Positions 39,407 through 47,486 of a stretch of 64,000 nt of DNA are shown here, piece after piece. The notes beneath the pieces were generated by a model that searched no databases, had not been told where the DNA came from, and saw only the letters and a list, made by a program, of their open reading frames with translations. Every line of letters begins with the position of its first letter. The stretch's first letter is position 1. Made by a program: the position numbers and the translations under genes. Source of the DNA: Colwellia sp. MB3u-45 (GTDB taxonomy: Bacteria; Pseudomonadota; Gammaproteobacteria; Enterobacterales; Alteromonadaceae); contig NZ_JACGVC010000038.1 in the NCBI RefSeq assembly GCF_014077005.1, positions 62,001-126,000 of the forward strand. The letters are read 5' to 3'.

Positions 39407-39607
39407 TTAATCAGCTTCTGAAATCCAGGCTAACTGAATAGCTTCAAGTATGCGTTCGCCGCAATGTTTAGGGTCATCCTCAAAATTTTCTAACGCTAAC
39501 ACCCATTGCATTAATTCGGGGAAATGTAATTTCATTGGGTCTACATCAGGATGTGCTTCGATCAAATCAAGTGCTATCTCAAGTGAGTCGGTCCAACGAT
39601 AAGTCAT
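39407..39607 (-). CDS. iscX: Iron-sulfur assembly protein IscX
   Basis: Small acidic protein that binds IscS and iron and modulates iron-sulfur cluster assembly. The 66-aa length and the sequence WTDSLEIALDLIEAHPDVDP, then LHFPELMQWV and AIQLAWISEAD, are diagnostic. It is normally the last gene of iscRSUA-hscBA-fdx-iscX, just before ndk. Here no other isc gene is nearby: a small ORF and plus-strand genes lie upstream and maeA lies downstream. It appears to be an orphan left at its old junction (inference). Confidence 0.94.
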   Translation of the reverse strand: MTYRWTDSLEIALDLIEAHPDVDPMKLHFPELMQWVLALENFEDDPKHCGERILEAIQLAWISEAD

Positions 39608-39660
39608 AGTATTACCTCTTTATTTTGTTAGTGAATAATTAAACCAAGTTGATTGATTAA

Positions 39661-39690
39661 CTGCTCATTTTAGATGGTTAAAATGAGCAG
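39661..39690 (-). terminator. Perfect stem-loop upstream of iscX
   Basis: CTGCTCATTTTA and TAAAATGAGCAG form a perfect 12-bp inverted repeat around six bases. It lies 13 bp after the stop of the small minus-strand ORF and 53 bp before iscX. No long T run follows, so termination is plausible but not certain. Confidence 0.55.
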
Positions 39691-39703
39691 ATCACTTGAT
39701 GAG

Positions 39704-39838
39704 TCAAATGGGTATTAAACCAAACCACAAACTATCAGCAATTAACATCAACGCCAACCATAAAATAATCATTCTTGATTTACGGCAAAACTGACAGTCT
39801 GTTTGCCACCATTGCTTAAACGACGATTTATTCACCAT
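39704..39838 (-). CDS. Small membrane protein with CxxC motif, 44 aa
   Basis: I do not recognise this ORF. The 44 residues begin MVNKSSFKQWWQTDCQFCRK, giving a soluble N-terminus with a C-x2-C pair. One hydrophobic segment follows (MIILWLALMLIADSLWFGLI), predicted to cross the membrane. The composition (two WW/W-rich ends, basic CRKSR before the helix, positive-inside) looks like a real small protein rather than chance. A perfect stem-loop lies 13 bp downstream. No good ribosome binding site is visible before the ATG, which is the main doubt. Confidence 0.45.
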   Translation of the reverse strand: MVNKSSFKQWWQTDCQFCRKSRMIILWLALMLIADSLWFGLIPI

Positions 39839-40150
39839 GTCATACTTAAATTAGTTTTCATCTGGTGAGTATATACCCAAATCACGGCAATATATTCACT
39901 TCAGTGGTAGTTAAACACGATTTAAACCAGGCATTTTTTTGCGGGATTGTCATTCTCTAATCAAAAAATCAACATCGACGTAGTGAAGTGGAGTAACGCA
40001 AGAGCAGTTAGCGAGAATAAACATTTCTACAACGCTAGTCCTTGAAGTTATTAAAGTTAGGTCCTTATAAAAGCCATAAACATGCATCTTGAAGTGACTT
40101 GAGTATAATGCCAATTCATTAGGTTATTTGTCATGCAGGAAAACGTATTT
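39839..40150. other. Intergenic region upstream of the DUF2164 gene
   Basis: About 310 bp without a gene. It contains a probable reverse-oriented copy of the guaBA intergenic repeat at 39988-40046. A TATAAT sequence lies at 40104-40109, about 40 bp before the DUF2164 start, but no well-spaced -35 is evident. It separates minus-strand iscX-side genes from plus-strand DUF2164/nnrS. Confidence 0.45.
39988..40046 (-). repeat. Intergenic repeat, probable copy C (reverse orientation)
   Basis: Read on the minus strand it begins TTCAAGGACTAGCG, then GTTTATTCTCGCTAACTGC, in register with copies A and B. The middle is more divergent, so membership is probable rather than certain. Confidence 0.45.
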
Positions 40151-40399
40151 ATGTCGCCAATAAAATTTACTCGCACCGAAAAGTCGCTATTAATCGACAA
40201 GCTACAAGGCTACTTTACTAAGGAATTAGAGCAAGATTTAGAGCAGTTTGATGCTGATTTTTTACTCGACTTTTTTACTGAAGAATTAGGGGCGGTATAT
40301 TACAATCGCGGTTTGTATGATGCCCAAGCATTGATGGCAGAAAAACTGGAATTAATTGCCGAGCAAATTGTTGAATTAGAATTACCCGTATCCAAATAA
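40151..40399 (+). CDS. DUF2164 family protein
   Basis: Small acidic cytoplasmic protein of unknown function. The 82-aa product (from the ATG at 40151) matches the DUF2164 pattern: FTRTEKSLLIDKLQGYFTKE, then LEQFDADFLLDFFTEELG and YYNRGLYDAQALM. A longer version starting six codons upstream at 40133 is possible. The internal ATG is preferred because AGGA lies ten bases before it, within the would-be extension. It precedes nnrS by 106 bp in the same direction and may share its transcript. Confidence 0.85.
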   Translation: MSPIKFTRTEKSLLIDKLQGYFTKELEQDLEQFDADFLLDFFTEELGAVYYNRGLYDAQALMAEKLELIAEQIVELELPVSK

Positions 40400-40505
40400 C
40401 CGTTAAAAATTTTAAATAACCACCCATTACTTGATTTGCCCCAAAGTAATGCTGATTAATTGCTTTATGATAATCACAAAGTAAAAATTTAGGATTGCAC
40501 CTGTA

Positions 40506-41741
40506 ATGCAACGTTCTGATTTAGAAAAAGCTGATTTAGACAAAAAAACTGATTTAGCAAAAGAACAGCAAATAATCCCCTTATTTAGGCTCGGCTTTCG
40601 TCCTTTCTTTTTCGCTGGCACGATATTTAGTATTATCGCCATGCTCTTGTGGCTAATGCTCTACCGAGCTGAGCTAAATTTTCAGCCTTTCGGTGGTGGT
40701 TACTGGTGGCATATTCACGAAATGATTTTTGGTTTTGGCTGTGCCATCATTGCCGGTTTTCTATTAACCGCAGTACAAAATTGGACTGGGTTGCCCGGTG
40801 TGCAAGGCAAAATGCTCGCCGCTTTATTTTCTTTGTGGTTACTCGGCCGAGTTTGCTTAATTTTTCCTGATTTACTGGGTACAAGATTAACCACAATAGT
40901 AGATTTGGCCTTTTTGCCTTGTATCGCTTTTGTTTTAGCCAAGCCGATATTGGCGGTTAAACAGTATCGCAACTTATTCTTCGTGCCTTTATTAACCATT
41001 TTCACTATCGCTAATGTCCAAATGCACGCCAGCCTATACTACCCAAAATCGGTCTCTATTCAATACGCAGGTTATGCCGGTGTGATGTTAATGACTTTAC
41101 TGATTTCAGTGATGGCCGGTCGCGTAGTGCCCATGTTTACCGCAAATGGTACTCAAACACCCAAAGCAACCGCGCTACCTTGGCTTGATAAACTCACTAA
41201 TGGCTCACTCGCCCTGATCACTATACTGCTGCTACTGCAGCCAGCTATTGGCTTAAACCATTTTTATCTCGGTGGCCTATTAGTTTTTGCTGGCATTTTT
41301 CAAGCCGTGCGATGGTTTAGATGGCGCCCTTGGATCACCTTAGGCGTGCCATTACTTTGGTCATTACACTTGGCAATCAAAGCCTTGGCCTTTGGTTTGA
41401 TATTGCTTGGCCTGAGTTATTTAATCCCTGAAATTCCCAGTAGCCATATTTGGCATTTAATCACCGTGGGCGGGCTCGGTGGTGTTATTCTTGCTATGAT
41501 TTCACGGGTATCTTTGGGACATACCGGCAGAAAATTACAAGCGCCTAAGCTGATGTCGTTGGCTTTTGCAGCGCTAATATTAGCAAGCTTAGTACGAAGT
41601 TTTGGCCCTTGGATATTGCCAGAAAAAACCATGATATTTATTGATATCAGCGGCTTACTTTGGATGGTCAGTTTTATGCTGTTTGTTATATGTTATGGAC
41701 CTATGCTACTAAAAGCACGCGCTGATGGCCGCCCTGGTTAG
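40506..41741 (+). CDS. nnrS: NnrS family membrane protein
   Basis: Polytopic haem- and copper-containing membrane protein family. NnrS is linked to nitric oxide metabolism in denitrifiers and to NO resistance in Vibrio cholerae. The 411-aa product has about twelve hydrophobic segments. The family start PLFRLGFRPFFFAGTIFSI and the motif GGYWWHIHEMIFGFGCAIIAGFLLTAVQNWTG (read in parts) carry conserved His. MAGRVVPMFTANGTQ and HLITVGGLGGVILAMISRVSLGHTGR (in parts) follow. The N-terminal 22 residues contain a loose DLxKK repeat and are unusual. No nitrite or NO reductase gene or clear FNR site is nearby. Confidence 0.92.
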   Translation: MQRSDLEKADLDKKTDLAKEQQIIPLFRLGFRPFFFAGTIFSIIAMLLWLMLYRAELNFQPFGGGYWWHIHEMIFGFGCAIIAGFLLTAVQNWTGLPGVQGKMLAALFSLWLLGRVCLIFPDLLGTRLTTIVDLAFLPCIAFVLAKPILAVKQYRNLFFVPLLTIFTIANVQMHASLYYPKSVSIQYAGYAGVMLMTLLISVMAGRVVPMFTANGTQTPKATALPWLDKLTNGSLALITILLLLQPAIGLNHFYLGGLLVFAGIFQAVRWFRWRPWITLGVPLLWSLHLAIKALAFGLILLGLSYLIPEIPSSHIWHLITVGGLGGVILAMISRVSLGHTGRKLQAPKLMSLAFAALILASLVRSFGPWILPEKTMIFIDISGLLWMVSFMLFVICYGPMLLKARADGRPG

Positions 41742-41759
41742 CGGTTGTAAGCGGTTGTT
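41740..41759. repeat. 10-bp duplication at the nnrS stop
   Basis: AGCGGTTGTA followed by AGCGGTTGTT, one mismatch, beginning within the nnrS stop codon. It is another small tandem duplication at a gene end. Confidence 0.7.
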
Positions 41760-41907
41760 CGATGGGATTAAACGCCTTAACTTGCTGTTTTCATAACTTT
41801 CTATTGATAGTCAGGCGTTAAGCTTTAATGCAATAAAATAAGCATTGATTGAGTCGCTCATTAGAAGTGATATAAACTGAGCTAAATTTTCATCTTGAGT
41901 AAATAAC

Positions 41908-42861
41908 ATGCGCGCGGTATTTTTAGACTATCAAGCCTTTAGCCCTTCACTTGACTTATCTGTGCTTCGCCAGACGGTGAGTAAGTTAGATTTATACCCA
42001 GTCACAACACCAGCACAGGTGTTGCTACGTAGCATCGACGCTGAAATTATTTTAAGTAATAAAGTCATACTTAACCGTGCAATATTAAGCCAGTTACCCC
42101 ATTTAAAACTTATTTGTATCACAGCCACAGGCATTAATAATGTTGATATTGATGCCGCGCGCGAGCTTGGCATTGCGGTAACTAATGTCAGTGGTTATGC
42201 AAAAAACTCAGTCGCTCAATATGTATTTGCTCAACTACTGGCCTATTACAGCCAAATAGAAGATCACAATAACAATACCCGTGCTGGCCAATGGCAGGCT
42301 AGTGATACATTTTGCATGCACGGCAAAGGCAGTGATGAATTAGCGGGTAAAACCATGGGAATTATTGGCTACGGCGCATTAGGTAGCAAAGTAGCGACAA
42401 TCGCTCGCGCCTTTGATATGCGTGTACTCATTGCTGAAAGACCTAAGGCATTAGCAATACGTATCGACCGAGTGGCCTTTGAACAGGTAATTTCTCAGGC
42501 TGACATCATTAGTTTACATTGTCCACAAACAGCTGAAACTGAAGGCTTGTTTGATAAAAAAATATTCAACAGCATGAAAGATAGCGCCATACTGATTAAC
42601 ACCGCCAGAGGCGCTTTAATTAATAATCATGACTTATTAGCGGCATTAAATAATAACCAATTGGCTGGTGCAATTTTAGATGTATTAGAGCAAGAGCCGC
42701 CACCAAAAGATCATATGCTATTAGCGGCACAGTCAACTAAATTGAAAATAACCGCGCACATCGCTTGGGCAAGCCAACAAGCACAGCAAGCCTTACTTAA
42801 TTTAGTCGCCGCGAATATAACGGCATTTAAACAAGACGAGCGCACTAACCGCATCGATTAA
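41908..42861 (+). CDS. D-2-hydroxyacid dehydrogenase, glycerate/hydroxypyruvate type
   Basis: NAD(P)-dependent reductase of 2-oxoacids, 317 aa. The Rossmann motif GIIGYGALGSKVA is intact. The catalytic set is visible: Arg in NTARGALINN, Glu in LEQEPPP and His in ITAHIAWAS. TATGINNVDIDAARELGIAV and GYAKNSVAQYVFAQLL (in parts) are typical of HprA-like glycerate dehydrogenases. Hydroxypyruvate or glyoxylate is the most likely substrate, but specificity cannot be read from sequence alone. It is a single plus-strand gene converging with the DAO-family oxidoreductase. Confidence 0.9.
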   Translation: MRAVFLDYQAFSPSLDLSVLRQTVSKLDLYPVTTPAQVLLRSIDAEIILSNKVILNRAILSQLPHLKLICITATGINNVDIDAARELGIAVTNVSGYAKNSVAQYVFAQLLAYYSQIEDHNNNTRAGQWQASDTFCMHGKGSDELAGKTMGIIGYGALGSKVATIARAFDMRVLIAERPKALAIRIDRVAFEQVISQADIISLHCPQTAETEGLFDKKIFNSMKDSAILINTARGALINNHDLLAALNNNQLAGAILDVLEQEPPPKDHMLLAAQSTKLKITAHIAWASQQAQQALLNLVAANITAFKQDERTNRID

Positions 42862-42933
42862 ACCTGAGGTAAAAATTTACTTTACAGTTACCACGCTAAA
42901 ACCAAGGGTCTTTGATTCCCGCTCAATGAGCAC

Positions 42934-44271
42934 CTAAAACCACTGATCTTTTATTTTACCGTAATGAAAATAGCCCCATTGCCCTGCTCGTCGTAATGGA
43001 GCAAATGGAAATTTAGGCAGTGCTTTATTATACAAAGGTAAATTAGGCACTGGCTTTTCAGCCACTTTTTCAGCTAAACGTTTGCCTGCTTGTACCGAGA
43101 ACGACACGCCACTGCCACAATAACCCATGCTATAAAATACTGATTGTTGATCATTTTGATGAATGTGTGGCAAATCGTCCAACGCCATACAAATCCAGCC
43201 CGACCAAGCGTAACTATAAGTGATATTGGCTAGCGCTGGAAAACTGGTTTTTAATACCGCCAGTAAACGTTGTGCATAATAAGGGTCGTCGGCCCCTTTA
43301 CCGGTTATAGCGCCGCGGCCACCAAATAATATTCTATTGTCAGGTAACTTACGGTAATAATATTTTAATGCTCGCGTGTCCATCACCACATTCGAGGTTA
43401 AGAAATTACACGCGGCTATTTGCGCTGCACTCAACGGCTCGGTAACGATAATTTGTGAAAGTACCGGCAATGTTCTATCGGTTGTTAAGGGATGAAAGTT
43501 TTTTGGAGTATAACCATTGGTGGCTATCACCACTTTTTGCGCACTAACAATACCATTAGGGGTATGAAGTTGTTGTTTATTGCCTTGTGATTGCCAGTGG
43601 TTAACCGGTGTCGCACAATGCACTTTAGCGCCTGCTTGTCGCGCCAATTTTTGGTAGCCCCAAGCAAGTTTTAACGGATTTAAACCAAAACCGTCTTGAT
43701 AACGAATAGCCCCGTAAGCATTACGATCGTCCATGTATTGCTGACGCACTTCATTTTGCGACAGAATTTCAACATCATAACCAAACATTTTCTGCTGAAG
43801 TTTTGCTAGCTCAACTAATTCTTTGAGTTTATTAGGTTTATGAGCAACTTTAATATAACCCGCACTTTGCTTATCGCAGTCAATGCCTTCATTAATCAGT
43901 GAATTGACTGTTTCAACACCCGCGGCCATTTCTTGATAAATGCCGCGCATAACCTCTTCGCCCCATTGCTTAGCCATTTGACCATAAGACTTGCGACCTG
44001 AAGATTTCAAAATAAAACCGGCATTACGACCGCTGCAACCCCAAGCGGTTTGGTTAGCTTCTAACACATGAGCTTTAATACCATGCTCACGAGCCAAATG
44101 TAGCGCGCAAGATAAACCGGTATATCCTGCACCAATAATAGCCACGTCGACATCAAGATCAGCGATAACAGCGCCATCGTGTTCCGGTGCTATGCCTGAG
44201 ACATTAGCCCAATAACTCTCGGGGTAGGCTTGATTACAGCCGGGTGATAAATCGTGTAAAGGATCGTACAT
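42934..44271 (-). CDS. FAD-dependent amine/amino-acid oxidoreductase (DAO family, PuuB-like)
   Basis: Flavoenzyme of 445 aa from the ATG at 44269-44271; GGAAG eight bases upstream supports this start over the TTG at 44283. The N-terminal dinucleotide motif is VAIIGAGYTGLSCALHLA. RNAGFILKSSGRKS, QSAGYIKVAHKP, VVIATNGYTP and a C-terminal GYCGSGVSFSVQAGK motif are present. This pattern resembles gamma-glutamylputrescine oxidoreductase and related glycine-oxidase-like enzymes. The substrate is unknown; no puu genes adjoin. It is divergent from the GNAT gene over 126 bp that hold a near-palindrome. Confidence 0.88.
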   Translation of the reverse strand: MYDPLHDLSPGCNQAYPESYWANVSGIAPEHDGAVIADLDVDVAIIGAGYTGLSCALHLAREHGIKAHVLEANQTAWGCSGRNAGFILKSSGRKSYGQMAKQWGEEVMRGIYQEMAAGVETVNSLINEGIDCDKQSAGYIKVAHKPNKLKELVELAKLQQKMFGYDVEILSQNEVRQQYMDDRNAYGAIRYQDGFGLNPLKLAWGYQKLARQAGAKVHCATPVNHWQSQGNKQQLHTPNGIVSAQKVVIATNGYTPKNFHPLTTDRTLPVLSQIIVTEPLSAAQIAACNFLTSNVVMDTRALKYYYRKLPDNRILFGGRGAITGKGADDPYYAQRLLAVLKTSFPALANITYSYAWSGWICMALDDLPHIHQNDQQSVFYSMGYCGSGVSFSVQAGKRLAEKVAEKPVPNLPLYNKALPKFPFAPLRRAGQWGYFHYGKIKDQWF

Positions 44272-44313
44272 TTTCACTTCCAAAATCTGATAGATTTTTA
44301 TATTAATTTTTTA

Positions 44314-44330
44314 TAGTGTTTTAAACACTA
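44314..44330. promoter_or_regulatory. 17-bp near-palindrome in the divergent DAO/GNAT promoter region
   Basis: TAGTGTTT, one central T, then AAACACTA: an uninterrupted 8-bp inverted repeat about one helical turn wide. It lies centrally between the two start codons and upstream of a possible -10 TACAAT (44360-44365) for the GNAT gene. It is a candidate operator for a dimeric regulator. No regulator gene is adjacent. Confidence 0.4.
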
Positions 44331-44397
44331 GTGCGCTTAAAGTATCTCAAAAAAAACAGTACAATGCTGTAATAACTCACTCAATAAAAATAATTTT

Positions 44398-44967
44398 ATG
44401 ACCATCACCCTCAACTATCAAGCATTAACCCCTGCTGACTTTGATAAAGTTATTCAATTAGCTACCGAGGTTCACGGTGCCGGTTATCTTGATCAAACTA
44501 GCATGCAAGTTTGGTACGATAAAGGACTTAAAAATGGTATTAACGCGGGTTTTGTAGTTTATCATGATAAAAAATTGGTTGGCTTTAGAATTACTTATGC
44601 CTCACAGCAATGGCAGATAGACAAATGGTGTTCTACTGAACTCTGGCCAGTGCCTGCCGAACAAGTTTGCTATTTTAAGTGCAATACGGTTGATGAGCAT
44701 TACCGTGGCCATGGTATTGGTGGTGAGCTATTAAAGCGCTCAATTGCAGCCGTTAAGCAACAAGGTGCCATTGCCGGTGTTAGCCACTTATGGAAACAAA
44801 GCCCAGGCAATAGTGCGGTAAAATATTTTACTAAATCGGGTGGTATATTAATTAAAGACCACCCAGACCGTTGGCATGAATTAAGCTTAGCCGGCTATGA
44901 ATGTACGATATGTCATCATGACTGTCATTGCGAAGCCGCTGAAATGATGGTTGTTTTTGATCAATAA
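44398..44967 (+). CDS. GNAT-family N-acetyltransferase with C-terminal Cys cluster
   Basis: Probable acetyl-CoA-dependent N-acyltransferase, 189 aa. The acetyl-CoA motif A is seen as EHYRGHGIGGELLKRSIAAVK (RGHGIGGE pyrophosphate loop). The N-terminal half fits the GNAT fold, with LVGFRITYAS as a central strand. The last 21 residues hold C169, C172, C176 and C178 with H173, H174 and H177 (C-x2-C-x3-C-x-C), an uncommon metal-binding-like tail. The substrate is unknown. It is divergent from the DAO oxidoreductase and converges on the aminotransferase across a shared terminator. Confidence 0.85.
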   Translation: MTITLNYQALTPADFDKVIQLATEVHGAGYLDQTSMQVWYDKGLKNGINAGFVVYHDKKLVGFRITYASQQWQIDKWCSTELWPVPAEQVCYFKCNTVDEHYRGHGIGGELLKRSIAAVKQQGAIAGVSHLWKQSPGNSAVKYFTKSGGILIKDHPDRWHELSLAGYECTICHHDCHCEAAEMMVVFDQ

Positions 44968-44989
44968 TACTATGCCCAAAAAACTTTCT

Positions 44990-45020
44990 GCTGGGTGATT
45001 ATTTTTATTAATCACCCAGC
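44990..45020. terminator. Bidirectional stem-loop between GNAT and aminotransferase genes
   Basis: Perfect 12-bp stem GCTGGGTGATTA/TAATCACCCAGC with a 7-base loop. On the minus strand a TTTTTT run follows within ten bases, and CTTTAATCC follows on the plus strand. It lies between two convergent genes. Confidence 0.8.
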
Positions 45021-45033
45021 AACCTTTAATCCT

Positions 45034-46566
45034 CTAGCCAAATATTTTCCGTAATATGGATGGTGATTCTCGCACTTTATTGCTAACTTCTGAGCCAGTT
45101 TTTGGTAAGGCATTAAAGTCAGATAAACTCGGAAAATCAACCTCTGGTTTACCATGTTCGTAGTCGCCAGACGCTGGATTAAAACGGTACTCTTTGCTCC
45201 ATAGCGCTATATGTTCAGTCACCTGATTGATAGCTTCAACCACAAAGGCAACTTCTTTATCTGAGGTAGTAGGATGAAATGAAGCTCGGATCCAACCGGG
45301 CTTTTCGGCAAAGTCACCTGAGTCTATTTGCTGGGTTATTTTTGAGGAGGTATCTTGGTCCACCTTTAATAAAATATGACCATAAGTACCAGCGCATGAA
45401 CAGCCGCCACGTGTTTGTACACCAAATTTATCATTGAGTAACCGCACGACTAAATTATAATGAGCGCCCGGCACATAAAACGAAATAATCGCTAAACGCT
45501 GACGTATATTAGGCTCGAGCATCACCACATGTTCATTCTTAGCTAAGTTATCCATAACATATTGGCTGATTTGAGCTTCACGTTGCTGAATGTTTTCAAC
45601 GCCCATGGCATCTTTTAATTTGATCGCTAGCGCGGTTTTAATGCATTGTAAAAAGCCGGGGGTGCCGCCATCTTCCCGCAGCTCTATATTATTAAAGAAA
45701 CTGTGTTTTCCCCAAGGATTTGTCCAAGTTACTGTGCCGCCACCTGGGTGATCTGGCACTTTGTTTTTATAAAGTACTTTGTTAAAAACCAACACCCCAG
45801 AGCTGCCAGGGCCACCTAAAAATTTATGTGGCGAAAAGTAAATCGCATCTAACGCTTGCTTAGGATTACTCGGATGCATATCAATATCTACATAGGGTGC
45901 AGAAGCGGCAAAATCAACAAAACACAAACCGCCATGTTGATGCATAATTTCTGCAAGCTGATAATACGGGGTTTTAATACCGGTAACATTTGAACAAGCA
46001 GAAAAAGAGCCTATTTTCACCTTACGGTTTTGGTATTTTTCTAACAATAACTCTAGGTGCGTTAAAGAAGGTAGCCCCTGACTATCAGGCTCAACAATTT
46101 CCAAGGTGACATCGCATTCATACCAAGAGGTTTGATTAGAATGATGCTCCATATGGGTAATAAACACCACAGGTCTGTCATTTTCTGCAAACGCCACTTG
46201 CGTTTGCATACGCTCAGGAATTCGTAAACCTAAAATCCGTTGAAATTTATTAATAACAGCCGTCATACCCGCGCCAGCTGTGATCAACACATCATTGTCG
46301 CAAGCATTTACATGGCGTTTAATAATATGTTGGGCGTCATGATAAGCATGGGTCATGGCACTGCCAGTTAGATTAGTCTCAGTATGCGTATTAGCGACAT
46401 AAGGGCCTAACTCTTGGGTCAAATAGTCTTCAATGGGTTGGTATAACCTACCACTTGCCGTCCAATCGGCATAAATAATATCAAGCTGTTGACCATTAAT
46501 TTGATGTTGTAAATCTTGCCCGATAATATGCTGGCGAAAGGGTAAAAAATAATTTTCAAATGACAT
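45034..46566 (-). CDS. Class V aminotransferase, cysteine-desulfurase-like
   Basis: PLP-dependent fold-type I enzyme, 510 aa, longer than SufS (about 406). The PLP-binding Lys lies in YFSPHKFLGGPGSSG. Other motifs are IYADWTASGRLYQPIEDYL, HMEHHSNQTSWYE and CFVDFAASAPYVDID. A Cys-rich loop, TRGGCSCAGTYG, occupies the place of the catalytic Cys of desulfurases. It could be a desulfurase, a selenocysteine lyase-like enzyme or another class V enzyme. No suf or isc partner is adjacent apart from orphan iscX about 5 kb away. The start ATG is at 46564-46566. Confidence 0.85.
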   Translation of the reverse strand: MSFENYFLPFRQHIIGQDLQHQINGQQLDIIYADWTASGRLYQPIEDYLTQELGPYVANTHTETNLTGSAMTHAYHDAQHIIKRHVNACDNDVLITAGAGMTAVINKFQRILGLRIPERMQTQVAFAENDRPVVFITHMEHHSNQTSWYECDVTLEIVEPDSQGLPSLTHLELLLEKYQNRKVKIGSFSACSNVTGIKTPYYQLAEIMHQHGGLCFVDFAASAPYVDIDMHPSNPKQALDAIYFSPHKFLGGPGSSGVLVFNKVLYKNKVPDHPGGGTVTWTNPWGKHSFFNNIELREDGGTPGFLQCIKTALAIKLKDAMGVENIQQREAQISQYVMDNLAKNEHVVMLEPNIRQRLAIISFYVPGAHYNLVVRLLNDKFGVQTRGGCSCAGTYGHILLKVDQDTSSKITQQIDSGDFAEKPGWIRASFHPTTSDKEVAFVVEAINQVTEHIALWSKEYRFNPASGDYEHGKPEVDFPSLSDFNALPKTGSEVSNKVRESPSILRKIFG

Positions 46567-46793
46567 GCTGTATGCTCTTCACTTTCTATAATGAAAACAT
46601 ACTAGCATTATTGCTACTTTGTAAAACAAAAAACCAATAAAATAAGGTTAATAGCAAATTAAATTTACAAATAAACATATTAATGAAAAAATTTACTTTT
46701 AATGATTGATTTTAAGCCTCAGCTGAAAATAAATGTTAGTAATCGCTATAAAGTGAAATTATTTTCTTAAAAGCGAGCAATAATAACGACTTT

Positions 46794-47486
46794 TTAATCG
46801 CTAATTTGCCAATTGATGGCGGTTTTATTGTGTGCTTTTAACCATAAGTTAGCTTTAGAAAAATGTTGGCAACCGAAGAAGCCTCGATAAGCCGAAAGTG
46901 GCGATGGGTGCGGCCCGTTTAATACTAAATGTTTTTGCTGATCAATATTTTTACCTTTTTTCTGCGCATGACTGCCCCAGAGTAAAAATACACAGCCGGC
47001 ATTATGCTGATTAATTTCAGCAATAATTTTATTGGTAAACTCTTCCCAACCCAATTTAGCGTGAGAGTGTGCTTGTCCCTGCTTAACGGTCAGCACAGTG
47101 TTGAGCAGTAAAACACCTTGTTGTGCCCACTCATTCAAATAACCATGATGAGGTGTGCTAAAGTCAGTAATATCTTGCTTAAGCTCCTTGTAAATATTAA
47201 CTAAAGAAGGTGGCACTTTAATGCCTTTGCGCACCGAAAAAGCTAAACCATGTGCTTGTGACTCACCACTTTTACCTATGCCATGATAAGGGTCTTGGCC
47301 TAGAATAACCACTTTCACATTGGCTAAATCAAGGGTAGAAAAAGCATTAAAAACATCCTCTTCAGCTGGCAGTACTACCTCACCGTTCGCTCTTTGCTGA
47401 GCAATTTCTTGCGATAATTGTTGAAAATAAGCTTGTTGTTGCTCATGAGCTATTATTTTTTGCCATTGCGGTTTTAACTGAGTCAT
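46794..47486 (-). CDS. ung: Uracil-DNA glycosylase
   Basis: Removes uracil from DNA to begin base-excision repair. The 230-aa protein has the water-activating motif GQDPYHG (catalytic Asp), the LLLNTVLTV strand with the uracil-binding Asn, and the minor-groove loop [10 protein letters not shown] with the catalytic His. Length and motif order match family 1 Ung. It is transcribed alone, with 227 bp to the aminotransferase gene downstream, and starts at the ATG 47484-47486. Confidence 0.97.
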   Translation of the reverse strand: MTQLKPQWQKIIAHEQQQAYFQQLSQEIAQQRANGEVVLPAEEDVFNAFSTLDLANVKVVILGQDPYHGIGKSGESQAHGLAFSVRKGIKVPPSLVNIYKELKQDITDFSTPHHGYLNEWAQQGVLLLNTVLTVKQGQAHSHAKLGWEEFTNKIIAEINQHNAGCVFLLWGSHAQKKGKNIDQQKHLVLNGPHPSPLSAYRGFFGCQHFSKANLWLKAHNKTAINWQISD

